64,000 nucleotides of DNA from Pyxicephalus adspersus (GCF_032062135.1 NC_092859.1:23473126-23537125), one strand, 5' to 3'; numbered from the stretch's first letter, positions 23,300 through 35,460 are shown. The notes: a model not told the origin generated them from the letters alone. Program-made: numbers and translations.

Positions 23300-24920
23300 A
23301 GACAATAAATGAATGAAAACAGGAGGTAAAAAAAAATACTTTGAAATTTTCTAGGTGACTTTGCTTGGCCTGGTATCTTGAAAAAGAATCACAAATCTTG
23401 TTAGTATAACTTCCTGCACTGTGTACCTGGTGGTGTATCAGTACTGTTAGGACAAAACGTAATCAGAAATTTCTTATTGGTGACACATAAAAAACCCTCA
23501 AAATTATTCCTGGGAAGGGTTAGAACCTGCCTACTGCTTATGTCCCACGTTCCAGGGAATTCCAAGGTCAAAAAACCTGCGCTCTGTACTGCTCATATAC
23601 CTCTAATGAAACATAAACACTGATTGGAAGCTTTTTTACCCACAAAATGAAGAAAAGGGCAAGGTGAGTTGCTGGTGGTGTTTTTTTTAATCTTTCATTT
23701 ATATTATAGCAAATGCAACAAGTAGAGTAAGATTTTAAAATTCACAGCAGATTGAGTACAGTGATTCTCTTCCCAATAATCCCCCATTACACCTAGCAGT
23801 GTACTTTTTTAATAGATGCCCTTGTATAATAATTGGGGATCTGTAGTTGTACTTGTGTCACATTTTGCAAATTATTAGTTCCACATTATTTTCAGTTTTT
23901 GTTAAAAAAGATTACACAGAATTTTATATTGAAAAAGACAAGTAGATAAGAGAAGTAAGGTACAGAAAATTAAAATTAGGTAAAGGGAGGGTCAGAAAGA
24001 TGGATCAAAAAATGGAAGAAGTGTAAAGAATTGGGGTGGTGTACAGAGTGCAGCGAGCACAGCAAGGTGCAGAAGATTCACTTTCAGATAGCTGTATGAA
24101 GTTGAACTCTTAACTTTCACGGCAATAATGGTGCCAATAGAAAGTAATCAAGTTCAGTTTCACATGTGGTACAAACGTGAAAAATGTACCTCCTTTGTGT
24201 GGCTGTTCACCTTCCTGCCATGTCGGAGCTCAACAGCTCTTTGGTTGCAATGTATACAGAAAGAGAAGGATTCACACAGAGCATTGTCACACTGTAAAAA
24301 AAAATGCCTAACTATAGGTTAAAGGCAGGATAAACAGGAAATGTTTCAATATATGCAGATATACACAGACTGAAAATTACATTAACATCTTAAAATTCAT
24401 ATTCCTAATATTTCAGTTCCCATTAAAAGGAGGGTTCTATACCTGCATTATGTTTCTCCGCCATTTTCTTTCTCCACCATTTCTTTATGCAAACAATATG
24501 ACACACAATAACACAGAGTTTGTATATGTTGTGTGAATTGCCCTACCTGTTCTGGTAATAAAAATTACCTTCTGCCATCTACCTGTCCCCAGGGAGAATA
24601 ACTAGACTGTGTCTCATATATATTTTCAAAATAAGAACAGATATAACAAAAGAATTGTTGGGTGGTGTAACCTATGTAAGCATTTAGACTAAAGCACTGC
24701 TAGGTATCTGCTTAGCTCCTTGTGCTATATATGGTACAAATATGCTTTGTATTGTGTTGAAAAAAGGGAACAGAAATACCTGATAACAGAGGAAAGGGTA
24801 GGGAAGCCAAAACTATTTACAGTTTCGTTTCTGCACTTGATGGGAGTGGAAAACGCTGCAGGGTATTCACCTGAGTTCTTCATTCTGTGTGTAGTTGGGC
24901 ATTCTGTGAGGTAAACGTAA
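23300..24920. other. Unassigned AT-rich stretch
   Basis: No exon, repeat family or conserved motif recognised. Open frames are short. Confidence 0.4.
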
Positions 24921-24927
24921 AGAGCTA

Positions 24928-25320
24928 TCAACAACTCGTAAGTAACCAGATTATTTCTTCTTGTAGTTTATATCAGATTTGTATAATATTGTATTTTATA
25001 TTATATTTGTATTTAAATATAAATTTCTAGTTTATCTGTAGGTATAATTGTTTTATATTGTTTTCATATTATATCAACAACTCGTAAGTAACCAGATCTT
25101 TTCTTCTTGTAGTTTATATCAGATTTGTATAATATTGTATTTTATATTATATTTGTAATTAAATATAAATTTCTAGTTTATCTGTAGGTATAATTGTTTT
25201 ATATTGTTTTTATATTATATTAACAACTCGTAACTAACCAGATTATTTCTCCTTGTATTTTATATTATATTTGTAGGCATATTTGTTTGATATTATTGTT
25301 TATATTATATATTTATATAT
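24928..25320. repeat. 146-bp tandem repeat, about 2.6 copies
   Basis: The segment beginning ATCAACAACTCGTAAGTAAC starts at 24928, 25074 and (as TTAACAACTCGTAACTAACC) about 25220. Copies 1 and 2 are nearly identical; the third is diverged and shortened. Confidence 0.9.
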
Positions 25321-25756
25321 ACATAATAGCATATATTGATGTATTTCTTTAAGTATATGCTGAGGCTGGGATTACAACTGATAACAAAGGGATATGACTT
25401 TGATTATCAAGGCAGAGGGTTTTACATGTAATCACAAATGAAGCTACAATTCTGCGGGGTTTGATTCACCTGAATCGAACGTGTGTGATCATTTTGGATG
25501 AAAATCTAGCACATGTACAGCGTCCCCTGACTTTGTTCATCATTTTGCCCTAGCAGATCAATAAACAACAAAACAGGGATGACCACTGTACTTTTCTAAT
25601 GGGGCAGAACACATTGGGTTGCCGCTTTAAGCTTGCTGGACAGTTTGCTATCTAACTGTCTTGATGGACACGTAGACAGTAAAAGAAGAATCAGCAGACT
25701 GAGAAGTCTCTTTCTTCAGGCTGCATTCTGCTGTACAGAAACTGCACGAGATTGAT

Positions 25757-26160
25757 ATTAAGGCTAGGTACAAGCGTGCACTAATTGTCGTAAGAAAACA
25801 AACGATTAATGAACGATCAATGATTATTCATTAATATTTTGAACAATCGTATTGTGCACAATTCTGTACATGCAGAAACGATACATCTGTTCAAATATAA
25901 TCCACCAATAATGTACACACACTAGATTGTTTGAACAATGCAGGAACTGATGTGTACCAGAGAAAGTGTACACCAGAACAATCTGCGATCAATGAACGAC
26001 CGTATACACAATAGATAGTGAACGATCGTCGCCTAATCAGATCGCCCGGGGTGATCGTTAGTTTCCAGCGACATTCCTCGTTCATCGTCCTCTTGGCCAA
26101 TTGTTGTTCACTTTTTTTTGTTAACAATTTTCGGATGAATGATCGTTGTCAATGACAATT
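25757..26160. repeat. Interspersed repeat with internal short inverted repeats
   Basis: It begins AGGCTAGGTACAAGCGTGCA, similar in style to the GTACACAC-ended elements, and contains many ACGATC/GATCGT pairs (25800-26150). Ends are uncertain. Confidence 0.4.
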
Positions 26161-26849
26161 ATAGAGAGGCCCGTAGCCGTAAGAAGTAGGCACAGGGCCT
26201 ACATGACCGGGTGCTAGGCCTAGCCCAGAGGTGTTAAGGGGTTAAGAAAAAGGTAGTGATGCTAGAGGGGGCTGGGCTAGTATAGAATGTGGGGTAGGAG
26301 GAGATTAGGAATAGGAGATGTTAAAAGGGCTGGATGATAGTGAGAGGCCCTCTTTTGGAAAGAAAAAGTTTTCTGTATAGACGCAGGTAGGGAGAGGGAG
26401 TTTTTGGCCTAGTCAGGAGTCAGCAGCTTTAGGTTGAAGCCTGGCCACAAGATATAGTAAGTCCTGCGTAGTGCGGGTTCCCAACGGAGGGTACCGCAGA
26501 TGACCCGGAAATCGGTGGTGGTAGTGGGGCGGCTGGCTGCCTCTGCCTTCCGGGCATGGTACGGACCCGGGGGGTGCCTTCTTCTTTGCTGCCAGGCTGG
26601 AGCTGGTCCGGATTGCTGAACCGGAAGTGACGGCGGTGGAAGGCCGGCCGCGTCACTTCCAGTAATCCCTGAGTCTACAGAGCTCCCGGTTGGCAAGGGA
26701 GCTCTCGTTTTCAGGCTCCTGATGGCGGATCAGGCTGCGGGGGCAGCGAGGCCCCCTACTCCAAGGACTGCAGTTACCATAATAAAAAAAAAAAATTTTC
26801 AAAACCGGGGACGACTGGTGGGGGTTTGGGATCAGATGATGCTGGGTTT
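26160..26849. other. GC-rich segment, possibly retroelement-derived
   Basis: A shift to GC-rich sequence between AT-rich flanks. The layout could be an LTR or 5' leader followed by gag-like coding (GAACCGGAAGTGACGGCGG, CCGGCCGCGTCACTTCCAG), but no open frame matches a known domain. Confidence 0.3.
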
Positions 26850-26989
26850 GGGGGGGGGGGGGGGGGGGGNNNNNNNNNNNNNNNNNNNNNNNNNNNNNNN
26901 NNNNNNNNNNNNNNNNNNNNNNNNNNNNNNNNNNNNNNNNNNNNNNNNNNNNNNNNNNNNNNNNNNNNNNNNNNNNNNNNNNNNNNNNN
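26850..26989. other. Poly-G run followed by assembly gap
   Basis: About 20 consecutive G (26850-26869) run into 120 N (26870-26989). Sequence resumes with GGGTTTGGGC, close to the GCTGGGTTTGGG before the gap. The gap is most likely a homopolymer or tandem-repeat sequencing failure, so the true length is unknown. Confidence 0.9.
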
Positions 26990-27299
26990 GGGTTTGGGCT
27001 TGTTTGAGGAGTGCACTAGTATTGGGGCATCCGCGAGGGGAGCGGGAAACGGAGGCTGGTATGCAGGTGCACAGTTAAGGCTGCATCATTTAGTGAGGAG
27101 CGGTCGGCTCCTCCTGGGTTTACATGCAGGGGTACTGTTGGGGAGCGTTTTGGAGGTGCAGCAGAGGAAAGATGGTTAGGCACCTTGGTGGAAGGGTTTC
27201 TTTTTGATGACCGGGGGAAGTATCTGAATTAGGGGGATGGAAGGGGACGCGTTCGTTGGAGGTGGCAGTCAGCAGGGGGTGGAGCGGAGGTCAGGAATG

Positions 27300-28480
27300 T
27301 TACACTATTGCTCCTGGGTGTTGGTGCAGCGGGATGGTGCACTGCCTATTCGCTGTTGCCCGTGCAGTGGGGAGGATGAATGGTATATTGTTCTTTGGGT
27401 GCAGTTTGGGTAATAGTATAGTCTAGTACTCTATTTGTCAGCGCAGTGGGGTTGGTACGCTCAGTTCCTCCCTATGGTCAGGGGTGCGGGATGGTATATT
27501 CTATTATTACCAGGTTAGTACGGTGGGAGGGTTTACACTATTTCTCCCCTGTCTTCGTTTGGGGGGGGGGATATTTTCTATTACTCCTTGGTGTCAGTAT
27601 GGTGGGATGAGATTTGTTATTACGCCAAGGGTCAGCCCTGTGGGATGTTTTACATGATTTCTCCCGGGTGGTAGTACTGGGGTGGATGGTATACTTGGCT
27701 ACCCCCTGATAACAGTGCTGTAGGGGGGCTCACAGTGGTCGTACTGGGGGATGGTATGTTGTATTACTCCCTGGTGTCTGTCCTGGGGCATGGTCCTTGC
27801 TTTTCCCACAATCTTCAGTACTGGGGAGATGGTATTTAGTATTACTTACTGGGGTCTGTGCTGTGGGATGTAATCACAGTTTCTCCCATTTGTCAGTACC
27901 GGGGGATGGTACACGGTATTACGCCTTAGGGCCACCGCTGGGGGTTGGGTGTACAGTATTTTTTCCATTGGTCAGTAACTGGGGTTGGTATACTTTGTTA
28001 CTTCTAGTTTGGGTGCTGGGGGAGGGATTATGCTTCACCCCCAGGGGTCGGTTGGGCTGGGTGATATCTGCTGTTACTCCATGGTGTCAGTACTGTGGGA
28101 TGGTATACTGTTTTACGCCTTGGTGTCGGTACTGTGGGTTGGGTTTCTTCCAGGTGTTAGTAATAGGGGTTAGTATACTTTATTACTCCTTAATTGGGTG
28201 CTTGCGGTGGGAGAGTTTAAACTTCTCTCCCAAGGTCAGTTGGACGGGGTGATATTTGTGGTCGCTACCGGGTGTCGGTATTTGGGGATGGGGTGCATCT
28301 TCTCCCAGTGCGGTGGGGTGGTATGTGCTCTTTTCTCCCAGGTCGGTACAGTGGGAAGGCTTAATCTATTGTTCCCGGGTGGCGGTGCTGTCAATGCTAT
28401 TGACCGTTGGAAGTCAGTTTTAGAGGACTGGTATACTTTTATTACTCCCTTGTGTTGATACAGCGGGATGGGCTCTATTT
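27300..28480. repeat. GC-rich degenerate minisatellite, about 39-bp units
   Basis: Units of the type GGTGTCAGTACTGTGGGATGGTATACT..TTACTCCTT repeat irregularly with a period near 39 bp. The open frames across it (for example 27797-28252) come from the repeat and show Val/Gly/Leu-rich sequence with no domain. Confidence 0.75.
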
Positions 28481-29554
28481 TCTTTCTCCCCGGTGTTGTG
28501 GTTCGGTGGGTTGGTGTGTTTCCTTTGTTTTTACCCCTGGAGTCTGCGCGGTGGCTGGTTTGCAGTGGATTGTGGCAGGCATAGTCTGAGGTGTAGAGTA
28601 AGTAGGGTGAAGTCCCAGGCCGGGGGTGTTTTGTGGGTAGGTCTGTTGAGGTTGTGGTTATGGGTTATTGACTTGGTTGGCAGGTACTTCTATAGTTGGT
28701 AGGGGTATGGGGAGGCAGTTAGCAGGGGCAGCTGGTTTTTGCGGTACTCGGGTCATAGTATGGACTTGCGGACTTTGAGGGAATGAGTGTTTTCAATTTC
28801 AGGTTGGGGCGTTCAGCTGTGGTTGGTTTTGTTGCATTGGGGGGTGAGTTGGGCACGGTTGCTTGGGGCAGGGTGTGCGGAAGATTTTTTACAGCTGATA
28901 AGGAGGTAGTGGTCTCCCCTGGAATGGGAGTATATTGGATCGGGCTCCTGTATTCACAGTGATGAGAAATGGGGTCGGAGCCTCGCACATTCGGGGGCAA
29001 GTGAGTGGCCCTGGCGTGGTGCGGTACGGGCTGAAGGGGAGATAATTTTGTGGTGTTGGCAGAAAATGCCTGGGAGGGTTTCGGGCGGGACATGGGTTAC
29101 TTGTACACTGCCCGGAGTGAAGTAAAGACGGAGGTGGGCCACTCTCCCACCATGGATAAGGGGACCAGGACCAGTTGAGACTGTTAAACTGGTCTTCGCA
29201 GTGGCGACTGGAGTGACCTGGGTTGCGGTCTGGTCCGATACAATGGCCAGGACTGGTTGGATGCGGAACGCTCATGGTTCCATACTGCACGGTGTGAGCT
29301 ACATACAGCGGTGGGCCATTTCGGTGGCTGAAAAATGGGGGTAGCATAGTGCTACATCATATGATGTCGGAGTGGCCCCTTGGCATGGTAGGGCTCCGTG
29401 CAAAGGGGGGGGGGGTCTAAGATTGGAGATAAAATTTCCAAGTGGGATATATTTCAGACTGTTAAACTGGTCTTCACGGTGGCGTCTGGAGTGACCTGGT
29501 GCGGTCTGGTCCGATATAATCTGGTGACCTGGTGTTGCGGTCTGGCCTTCCAAT
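28480..29554. repeat. GC-rich repeat-derived tract
   Basis: It continues the GT-rich composition. A segment at about 29180-29250 (GACTGTTAAACTGGTCTTCG) recurs at about 29457-29545 (GACTGTTAAACTGGTCTTCA), each followed by GACCTGG and GCGGTCTGGTCCGATA. No gene recognised. Confidence 0.55.
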
Positions 29555-30011
29555 CCCTACACAGTTATTGTCCCACTTACCTTTCTGACCATTTAAAAAA
29601 ATACTCCCCCAGCCGCTGTCTCTGCTCCTCCAATGACCTACTAATGACTTACTCACTCATAACCTCATCACACGCATGTCTACAAGACTTTTCTAGAGCT
29701 GCCCCAACTCCCTGGAATGGTCTTCCTTATCCTATTCGGCTTGCTTCTACTTTCTGCTCATTTAAAAGAGTGCTCAAAACCCAGTTTTTCAAACTTGCGT
29801 TTTGAAACCGTTACTACTTCCCACCACTACATATGTCCCCTCCTATTGTGTAATAATTCCCCCACCTACTAGATCGTAAGCTCTTTGGGGCAGGGCCCTC
29901 AACTCCAGTGTCACAGTCTGTATTTGTTTGTCATTTGCAACCCCTATTTAATGTACAGCACTGCATGATATGTTGCCGCTAAATAAATCCTGTTTATTAT
30001 TATTATTATTA
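29555..30011 (+). mobile_element. 5'-truncated LINE with end of ORF2
   Basis: A plus-strand frame reads PTYLSDHLKKYSPSRCL, then APTPWNGLP and FKRVLKTQFFKLAF before its stop. That is the typical last stretch of L2/RTE/Rex-type LINE ORF2 proteins in fish and amphibians. It is followed by the 3' UTR (GTAAGCTCTTTGGGGCAGGG) and an (ATT)n tail. This is the longest plus-strand member of the family here and identifies the many tail fragments. Confidence 0.7.
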
Positions 30012-30667
30012 TTAACCTCCTGGGCGTTTCACTGATGTCTGGATTTCTGTACCAAAAGCGGTACACTGTTTTTCATGAAAACATGTAACTTACAGAAATA
30101 TGTCCAAACAAGGGTCTAGTGGATATCCTGACTATAATAAAGTTTGAAACACATAATCATATTAAAAAAAAATTAACTGAAATACTGAAAATGCAATAAT
30201 TCGTATACTGTATAGTAATATATTTTTCTAAAACACCTCCCTAGTGTGGTAAATTTTAACGTCCAATGTCACATACCTATAGACAAAACCACATAAATAT
30301 ATTTTCTGTATTAGATTGGATACAGGACTTTGTATTCAATCCAATACAAAATATTTGTATTTCCCGCTACGACCCCCGTTGACGGGCGCATGTACTGACA
30401 TCATCAGGAATCGCCGAGGGACGTGTACAGGTCAAGTTCTTGTGTACTTCCATGCAAAAAGTGTTACTTTTTTTGCATGGAAATTTATTTTGGATTGTAG
30501 GCTATAATTCTTAGGCATATTTCACCGAAATATGTCCAAAATGTTATATATTTAATAATAAACTTTAAAAAAAAATTTATAAAACATTATAAAAAAAATC
30601 TTTAAAAAAAAATAGTGTGTAATATAACTGTACAGTAGCTTATATAATATATATATTTATATGTATA

Positions 30668-30714
<47 letters not shown>

Positions 30715-31102
30715 AAATGATATATATATTATATAAAGATTTCTTTGTATTGGACTCAATACAGCTTTTCTGTATAGAATCCAATACAAGGTGATTTGAA
30801 TTTCCCGCCCCGCCTCCCGCCCGCATCAACGCATGCACAGACCTCACCGGGAAACCCCGGAGATCGTCACTGCACACGCTGGGAGAAGACAGAAGAGGAC
30901 GGATGTTTCCGGAGGAGCTGCGGGGACAAGGTAAGTGTTTTTTTTAGTTGTAATCGGATTGTCATACAATGTTGTATGACAATCAGATTGCACTGTAACG
31001 CTTGTTTTTATTTTTAGCTACCTCGAACCTGGTACGGGGTAAACGCTTTTAGCAAGTTTTCTTACCCCGAACCAGGTTCAGGCTAACCGCCCAGGTGGTT
31101 AA
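30012..31102 (-). mobile_element. TTAA-flanked non-autonomous DNA transposon, copy 2 (inverted)
   Basis: TTAA at both ends, termini CCTCCTGGGCG and CGCCCAGGTGG. It is the reverse-complement counterpart of 20698-21815, with the same internal palindrome (GTCATACAATGTTGTATGAC, about 30959-30980) and the CCATGCAAAA hairpin. It directly abuts the (ATT)n tail of the LINE at 29555. An (AT)n expansion at 30654-30710 lies inside. Confidence 0.8.
30654..30735. repeat. (AT)n microsatellite
   Basis: Alternating AT, extended relative to the same site in the sister element. Confidence 0.9.
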
Positions 31103-31600
31103 TAATAATAATAATTATATTAATAGCTGAACCATGTGGATTTAGTTCCACTTTAACCATGGTAAAGTCACTGGAGTGGAATTCGAGGATGTTCTAAGGA
31201 TAAAAGGTGGACTGCAAAGCTTAGAGTAAATTTGTGCCTACTGTTATAATATTAATTGATTTCTGATGCTTGGTTTAGATCAATGTATGTCAACCAGGAT
31301 ACCTTCAGAGGTTGTTAGGGGTTTCTTGAGCAATGAGCAATTTGCACCTCTCAGGTCAGTTTAAGTGACACCAATGATCTTTTTAGCTATGTATGTAGTG
31401 GATATAGTAATATTAGAAGATGTTCATATTAAGAAAGTTATTTCAAGAGGTTCATCCATGGTAAAAAGGTTGAGAAAACACCAATACTCTATCTGTCCTT
31501 ACTTACATGCCAGGCTTAAAAGAGTGTACTGGGGTAAAGTCAGCACTGGACACCAAGTCATGTTGCTCTAACCCAAATAGGAAAGTATTAAAAAATACAT
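31103..31600. other. Unassigned stretch between TTAA copy 2 and the PLE
   Basis: Contains GTGGATTTAGTTCCACTTTAA (31128), an inverted end of the TTAAAG..AACTAAA family. Otherwise nothing recognised. Confidence 0.4.
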
Positions 31601-31892
31601 AAAGTAAAATATCACAAATATATTTTGGAGTAGAGGTCAGGTTATGAAGACTTCTCAGATATGTGCCACATCCAAACAAGATAAACATACACTTAGGTAT
31701 CACAAGCAAATCACGGGACTTTTTACGCACAGAATTTAAAATAAATCAAAAATATAACTTTTATTTTAGAAAGTTTAAAACAGTAGTAAAAGGTTCACAA
31801 AAGTGAGTATTCAATGATATAAAAACAAATATATTTTCCACATCAGAGCAAGGTCTCATATAAGTCGGATGGAGTCTTTGACTTTTCTATGC

Positions 31893-31921
31893 GTTTCGCA
31901 GGTTTAAACCTACTTCATCAG
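31893..31921 (-). ncRNA. Hammerhead-ribozyme-like core of the PLE
   Basis: On the minus strand: CTGATGA (31921-31915), a stem II made by the palindrome AGGTTTAAACCT with flanking pairs, then GAAAC (31897-31893). CUGANGA and GAAA around a hairpin is the hammerhead core, and Penelope-like elements are known to carry such motifs in their terminal repeats. An extra A follows CTGATGA, and stems I and III and the cleavage site are not clear by eye, so activity is doubtful. Confidence 0.5.
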
Positions 31922-32286
31922 AAAATTACTGAGACCTGACAACATATAAGAATCAATAGTATCTGGTTTACAATTATTTTATTGCCTTATTAAGTGCTTT
32001 CAAACTGGTATTTTACATACCAATTCTTGGAAAATGTTGACAACAACATTGTAAGGTGGGTATCTCCTCAAACAAAAAGAGCACTGACTTCAAGCTAGGC
32101 AGTGGTATAGGCTAGCAAATAAGGATTATCTCATATTATCTTCTTAACATGTCACCTAGAATTGTTTACAGACAGTTTTTGAAAGTATTCACATTGAATT
32201 TCAAAGAATTATGTAGGAATTACAGAGCTTGGTCAATATATTACTATTATCCTTCATCTTAATTAATATTTCCAGATCTATATACC

Positions 32287-32463
32287 GTATTTTTCACCGT
32301 ATAAGACGCTCCGGAATATAAGACGCACCTAATTTTAAAGGAGGAAAATCTAGAAAAAAAGATTCTGAAAGATTATTCCCCTTCTGATCACTCATGTGCC
32401 ATTCATACCCCCCCCCAGTTTTGGGGAAGAAAAAGTGCGTCTTATATGGCAAAAAATACGGTA
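32287..32463. mobile_element. Tc1/mariner-type MITE inside the PLE region
   Basis: TA-flanked, ends CCGTATTTTTCACCGTATAA and the complement of TTATATGGCAAAAAATACGG, so about 25 bp of terminal inverted repeat. TA target site and size suggest a mariner-like MITE. It splits the Penelope 3' region, so it inserted later. Confidence 0.75.
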
Positions 32464-32879
32464 GATACTTTTATGGACTTCCTAAAGATTCAATCAAACG
32501 ATTCAATAAACTATGGATAGCTGTAGAGTATTATTCAATTTATGATGGTAACATAAGTAGTTTAATATATCTCATATATGGGGGATTATCTTAGAAACAC
32601 GTGATCACAACTGATTTAAGTCACCAGCTACTTTATTGAGGAATATCCCAAAATAATGACAGTTTATATGCTGTATTAATAGAGGTGCCCCCTTTTGAAA
32701 TACATTTGCCGGATCATTAATGAGAAGCTACATATTATTAGTGACTTCCATCATAAGCAAATCCAAACTATTAGAGCATATATTGGTCTAGTGATTTACC
32801 AGAAAAAACAATTATGTTTTGAGGGGATGTTATAGGTATCCCTCACACAGATAATGTTTGACATGCATCCTCCTCATGC

Positions 32880-33260
32880 TGGAGCCTAGACGTATCCCTG
32901 CTGTCGGCGTTTATGAAGCGGCACTAATGGAGTGAGCGTCCATGTGAGCATTTACGCCTACGCTGTTGTGATGCAGCGTGGGGCAGAGACATGGGAACGT
33001 GCCTCCGATTCTCCCTGCAAAGACGTGCAGGGGAGAAAAGGAGGATTCCTCCGTTATTCCCAGCCGCCAAACCAGAACTGGAACCAGACAGGACGGGGGA
33101 AGATGCCCAGGGGACACAGAGAGCACAAATTACGTCCATGGCAAGGCAGTCCGAATGGACTGTCTGCCATTGGACAAAGAAACGCCCCAGCGTCAGCCAT
33201 TTTAATGATGAGCAACACTAGGGCTCTCCATGTCCCAGAGACACAAAACAAGAAGAAAAA
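32880..33260. other. GC-rich island inside the PLE 3' region
   Basis: Composition differs from the AT-rich flanks. Overlapping open frames on both strands, none with a recognised domain. It could be untranslated PLE sequence or a nested element. Confidence 0.35.
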
Positions 33261-33429
33261 TTAATTAACAGCATAATCAAAAATTAATATTCAATTTTGG
33301 AGACAATCATTCAATGATAATTAGAGTATTGTTTTGACACAATGTTTCACAATGAATCAATTTAAATCATACATGAAAATAACAACATTTGGGTTAATGA
33401 CATCAGACATATGTAGCAAATGGAAAGGG

Positions 33430-33525
33430 AATGGGGGGGGGGAGACAAAAAAAAAAAAGAATGAGAGAGAAAAAAGGAAAAAACAAAAAGAAGGAAAGAA
33501 AAAGAAAAAAAAAGATGAGGATAAA
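33430..33525. repeat. Poly-purine low-complexity tract
   Basis: Nearly all A and G on the plus strand, with G9-11 and A8-12 runs. Confidence 0.9.
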
Positions 33526-33625
33526 CAGACCATAATAATCTTATCTTTTCACAGATAATGATGGCTACTTTATTGACGGGAATATTTTTGTATTCATTTT
33601 ATTGGTCACACATCAGGTATTTCTA

Positions 33626-33960
33626 TTATAAAAAAGAGTTGTAACTAATAATTTCATTTAAGCCTTCATTTAATCTATTGGCTTTGAGTTGATAAGTCCA
33701 TCTTGCCTCTCTTTGGAGAAACTCCCTATCAAAATCTCCACCTCTTTCTTTTGGAGAGAGTTTCTCGAGGGCAATAAATCTAATTTCTACACTATTATAG
33801 CTGTGGCAGGTTCCCATTTGAAAACTAAACTGTGTTATATTTTTACCGCTAGTTATATTGTACACATGTTCATAAATTCTTTTTTTAAAAGCTCTTTTAC
33901 TTTCACCTGCCACAGCTACAAAACGTGGAACCTGCCACAGCTACAAAACGCTAAACAAAT
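33626..33960 (-). pseudogene. PLE endonuclease C-terminal fragment
   Basis: Minus-strand frame with ESKRAFKKRIYEHVYNI, then ALEKLSPKERGGDFDREF and LQREARWTYQLKA. It matches the C-terminal part of the GIY-YIG endonuclease domain of Penelope-like proteins. Its N-terminal part is broken by a short direct duplication of ACCTGCCACAGCTACAAAAC (33905-33951). Confidence 0.7.
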
Positions 33961-34395
33961 CACTCTCACAGTGTTGCAATCAATATGTTAATGGGGAGTG
34001 AAACAAATGGGTATTTCAAAAAAATCCGTATCTGTATGGATCCACTTACATTGGTTGCATTTTTTGCAAGCAAATCTACCCGATGGGACATTCTTCCTTC
34101 CTTTTCATTGTCATAGGCAAAAAATGACTTTTCACCAACTTATCTTTTAATGAGGGCAGTTATCTGAGGATGATTTGGTATATGTTTTCCAATTATTGGA
34201 TCCGTTTTTAAGAGTGGCCAGAATTTCTCTAAAATATCTCCCAGTGTCTTGAGATTTTGTGAATACCTTATGATTATGTTTATACGGGGTTCCTTATTCA
34301 CATCTTTTCTTTTAAACAATACTTGTGATCTAGACTGGGACTTAGCTCTCTGGTATGTATTCGCAGATTCACAGTTCGCAGATTCATTCGCAGAT

Positions 34396-35460
34396 TCACA
34401 GTATTCGCAGATACTGTGAATACGGAATACTATTTTTTAGGGGGATCGGATGGGCAATATTAGCTGACAGAATTGTATTGCCTGCTGTATTTTTATGATA
34501 TAGTTTGGACATCAAGGTATTTTGTTTGGTAATTTTTATAGTTACATCTAAAAATGGTAAAGATGAATCACTGGTTTCCAATGTAAATTTCAAATTGTAT
34601 CTGTTGTTCTGAATTTTGTCAAAAAAGTTCGGATTTTGAACCAGTCCAAATTAAAATTACATCATCCATGTACTTTCCACAAAAAAAGAATGTGGGGAAG
34701 GTACATCGATAAGGATTCATCCGGGAATAAATCTCTTTTCCATACCCCCAGGTAAAGGTTGGCAGCAGTGACAATGGGCACATTGTGTCCCCATTAACAC
34801 ACCCTGCCCTTGGAGGTAGGGTTGTCCATCAAAGGTGAATATATTATTATACAGAATATACTCCAACAAAGCCAATATAAATTGGCCTTGTGTCTGAGTA
34901 GTTTGGCTAAATTCACCTAGATAAGTTCTGATTGTTTCCAGGCCCTTTTGATGTGAAATCGTCGAATATAGTGGTTCTATGTCCATCGCTACTAAAATAG
35001 CTCCTTGGGGTACATATAAGTCATCAATCATTTTAAGAAGTTCAGGTGTATCTTTTATATATGAAGGTGAACTCAGAACAAAGGGGTGTAAATATTGATC
35101 CACACGTTGACTTGCATTCGAAGAGATGCTACCAATTCCAGATACTATTGGACGTCCTGGAGGGTCTGTAGCATTTTTGTGGATTTTTAGGAGTGCATAA
35201 AACGTAGGAAGTACTGGACATTTTGAGATTCTGAGAAATTCAAAAGTATTCTTGTCAATTATATTATTATTATATGCTTTACCAATTAGATTATAAAATT
35301 CTTCATAATTCTTCATATTAAAATCAATGGAAATTTTTTAAATTGGTTTATAACAATCTTTAATCTTCAAGATTTTTAAACATATGTCTCTATAGTGGTC
35401 TTTATTTAGTATTACTACATTTCCAACCTTGTCTGATGGTTAGATTGCTTGGACAATCTG
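34396..35460 (-). pseudogene. PLE reverse transcriptase, frameshifted
   Basis: The longest intact frame is 34717-35316. It includes ALLKIHKN, PGRPIVSGIGS, the motif A region VAMDIEPLY and the motif B region QGVLMGTQCAH. The catalytic YMDD (34661-34672) follows in a shifted frame, and a second shift at an A6/T6 run near 34620 precedes FDKIQNNRYNLKF and SLPFLDVTIK. A stop precedes the PSDKVGNVVILNKDHY block upstream. Not functional. Confidence 0.82.

Noticed and set aside
27797..28252. 151-codon frame rich in Val, Gly, Leu and Cys
   Set aside because: It is a by-product of the GC-rich minisatellite; frame and residues follow the repeat period.
28719..29347. Minus-strand Pro-rich frames of 124 and 152 codons
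   Set aside because: Composition-driven (GT-rich plus strand). They overlap in different frames and contain the duplicated GACTGTTAAACTGGTCTTC block.
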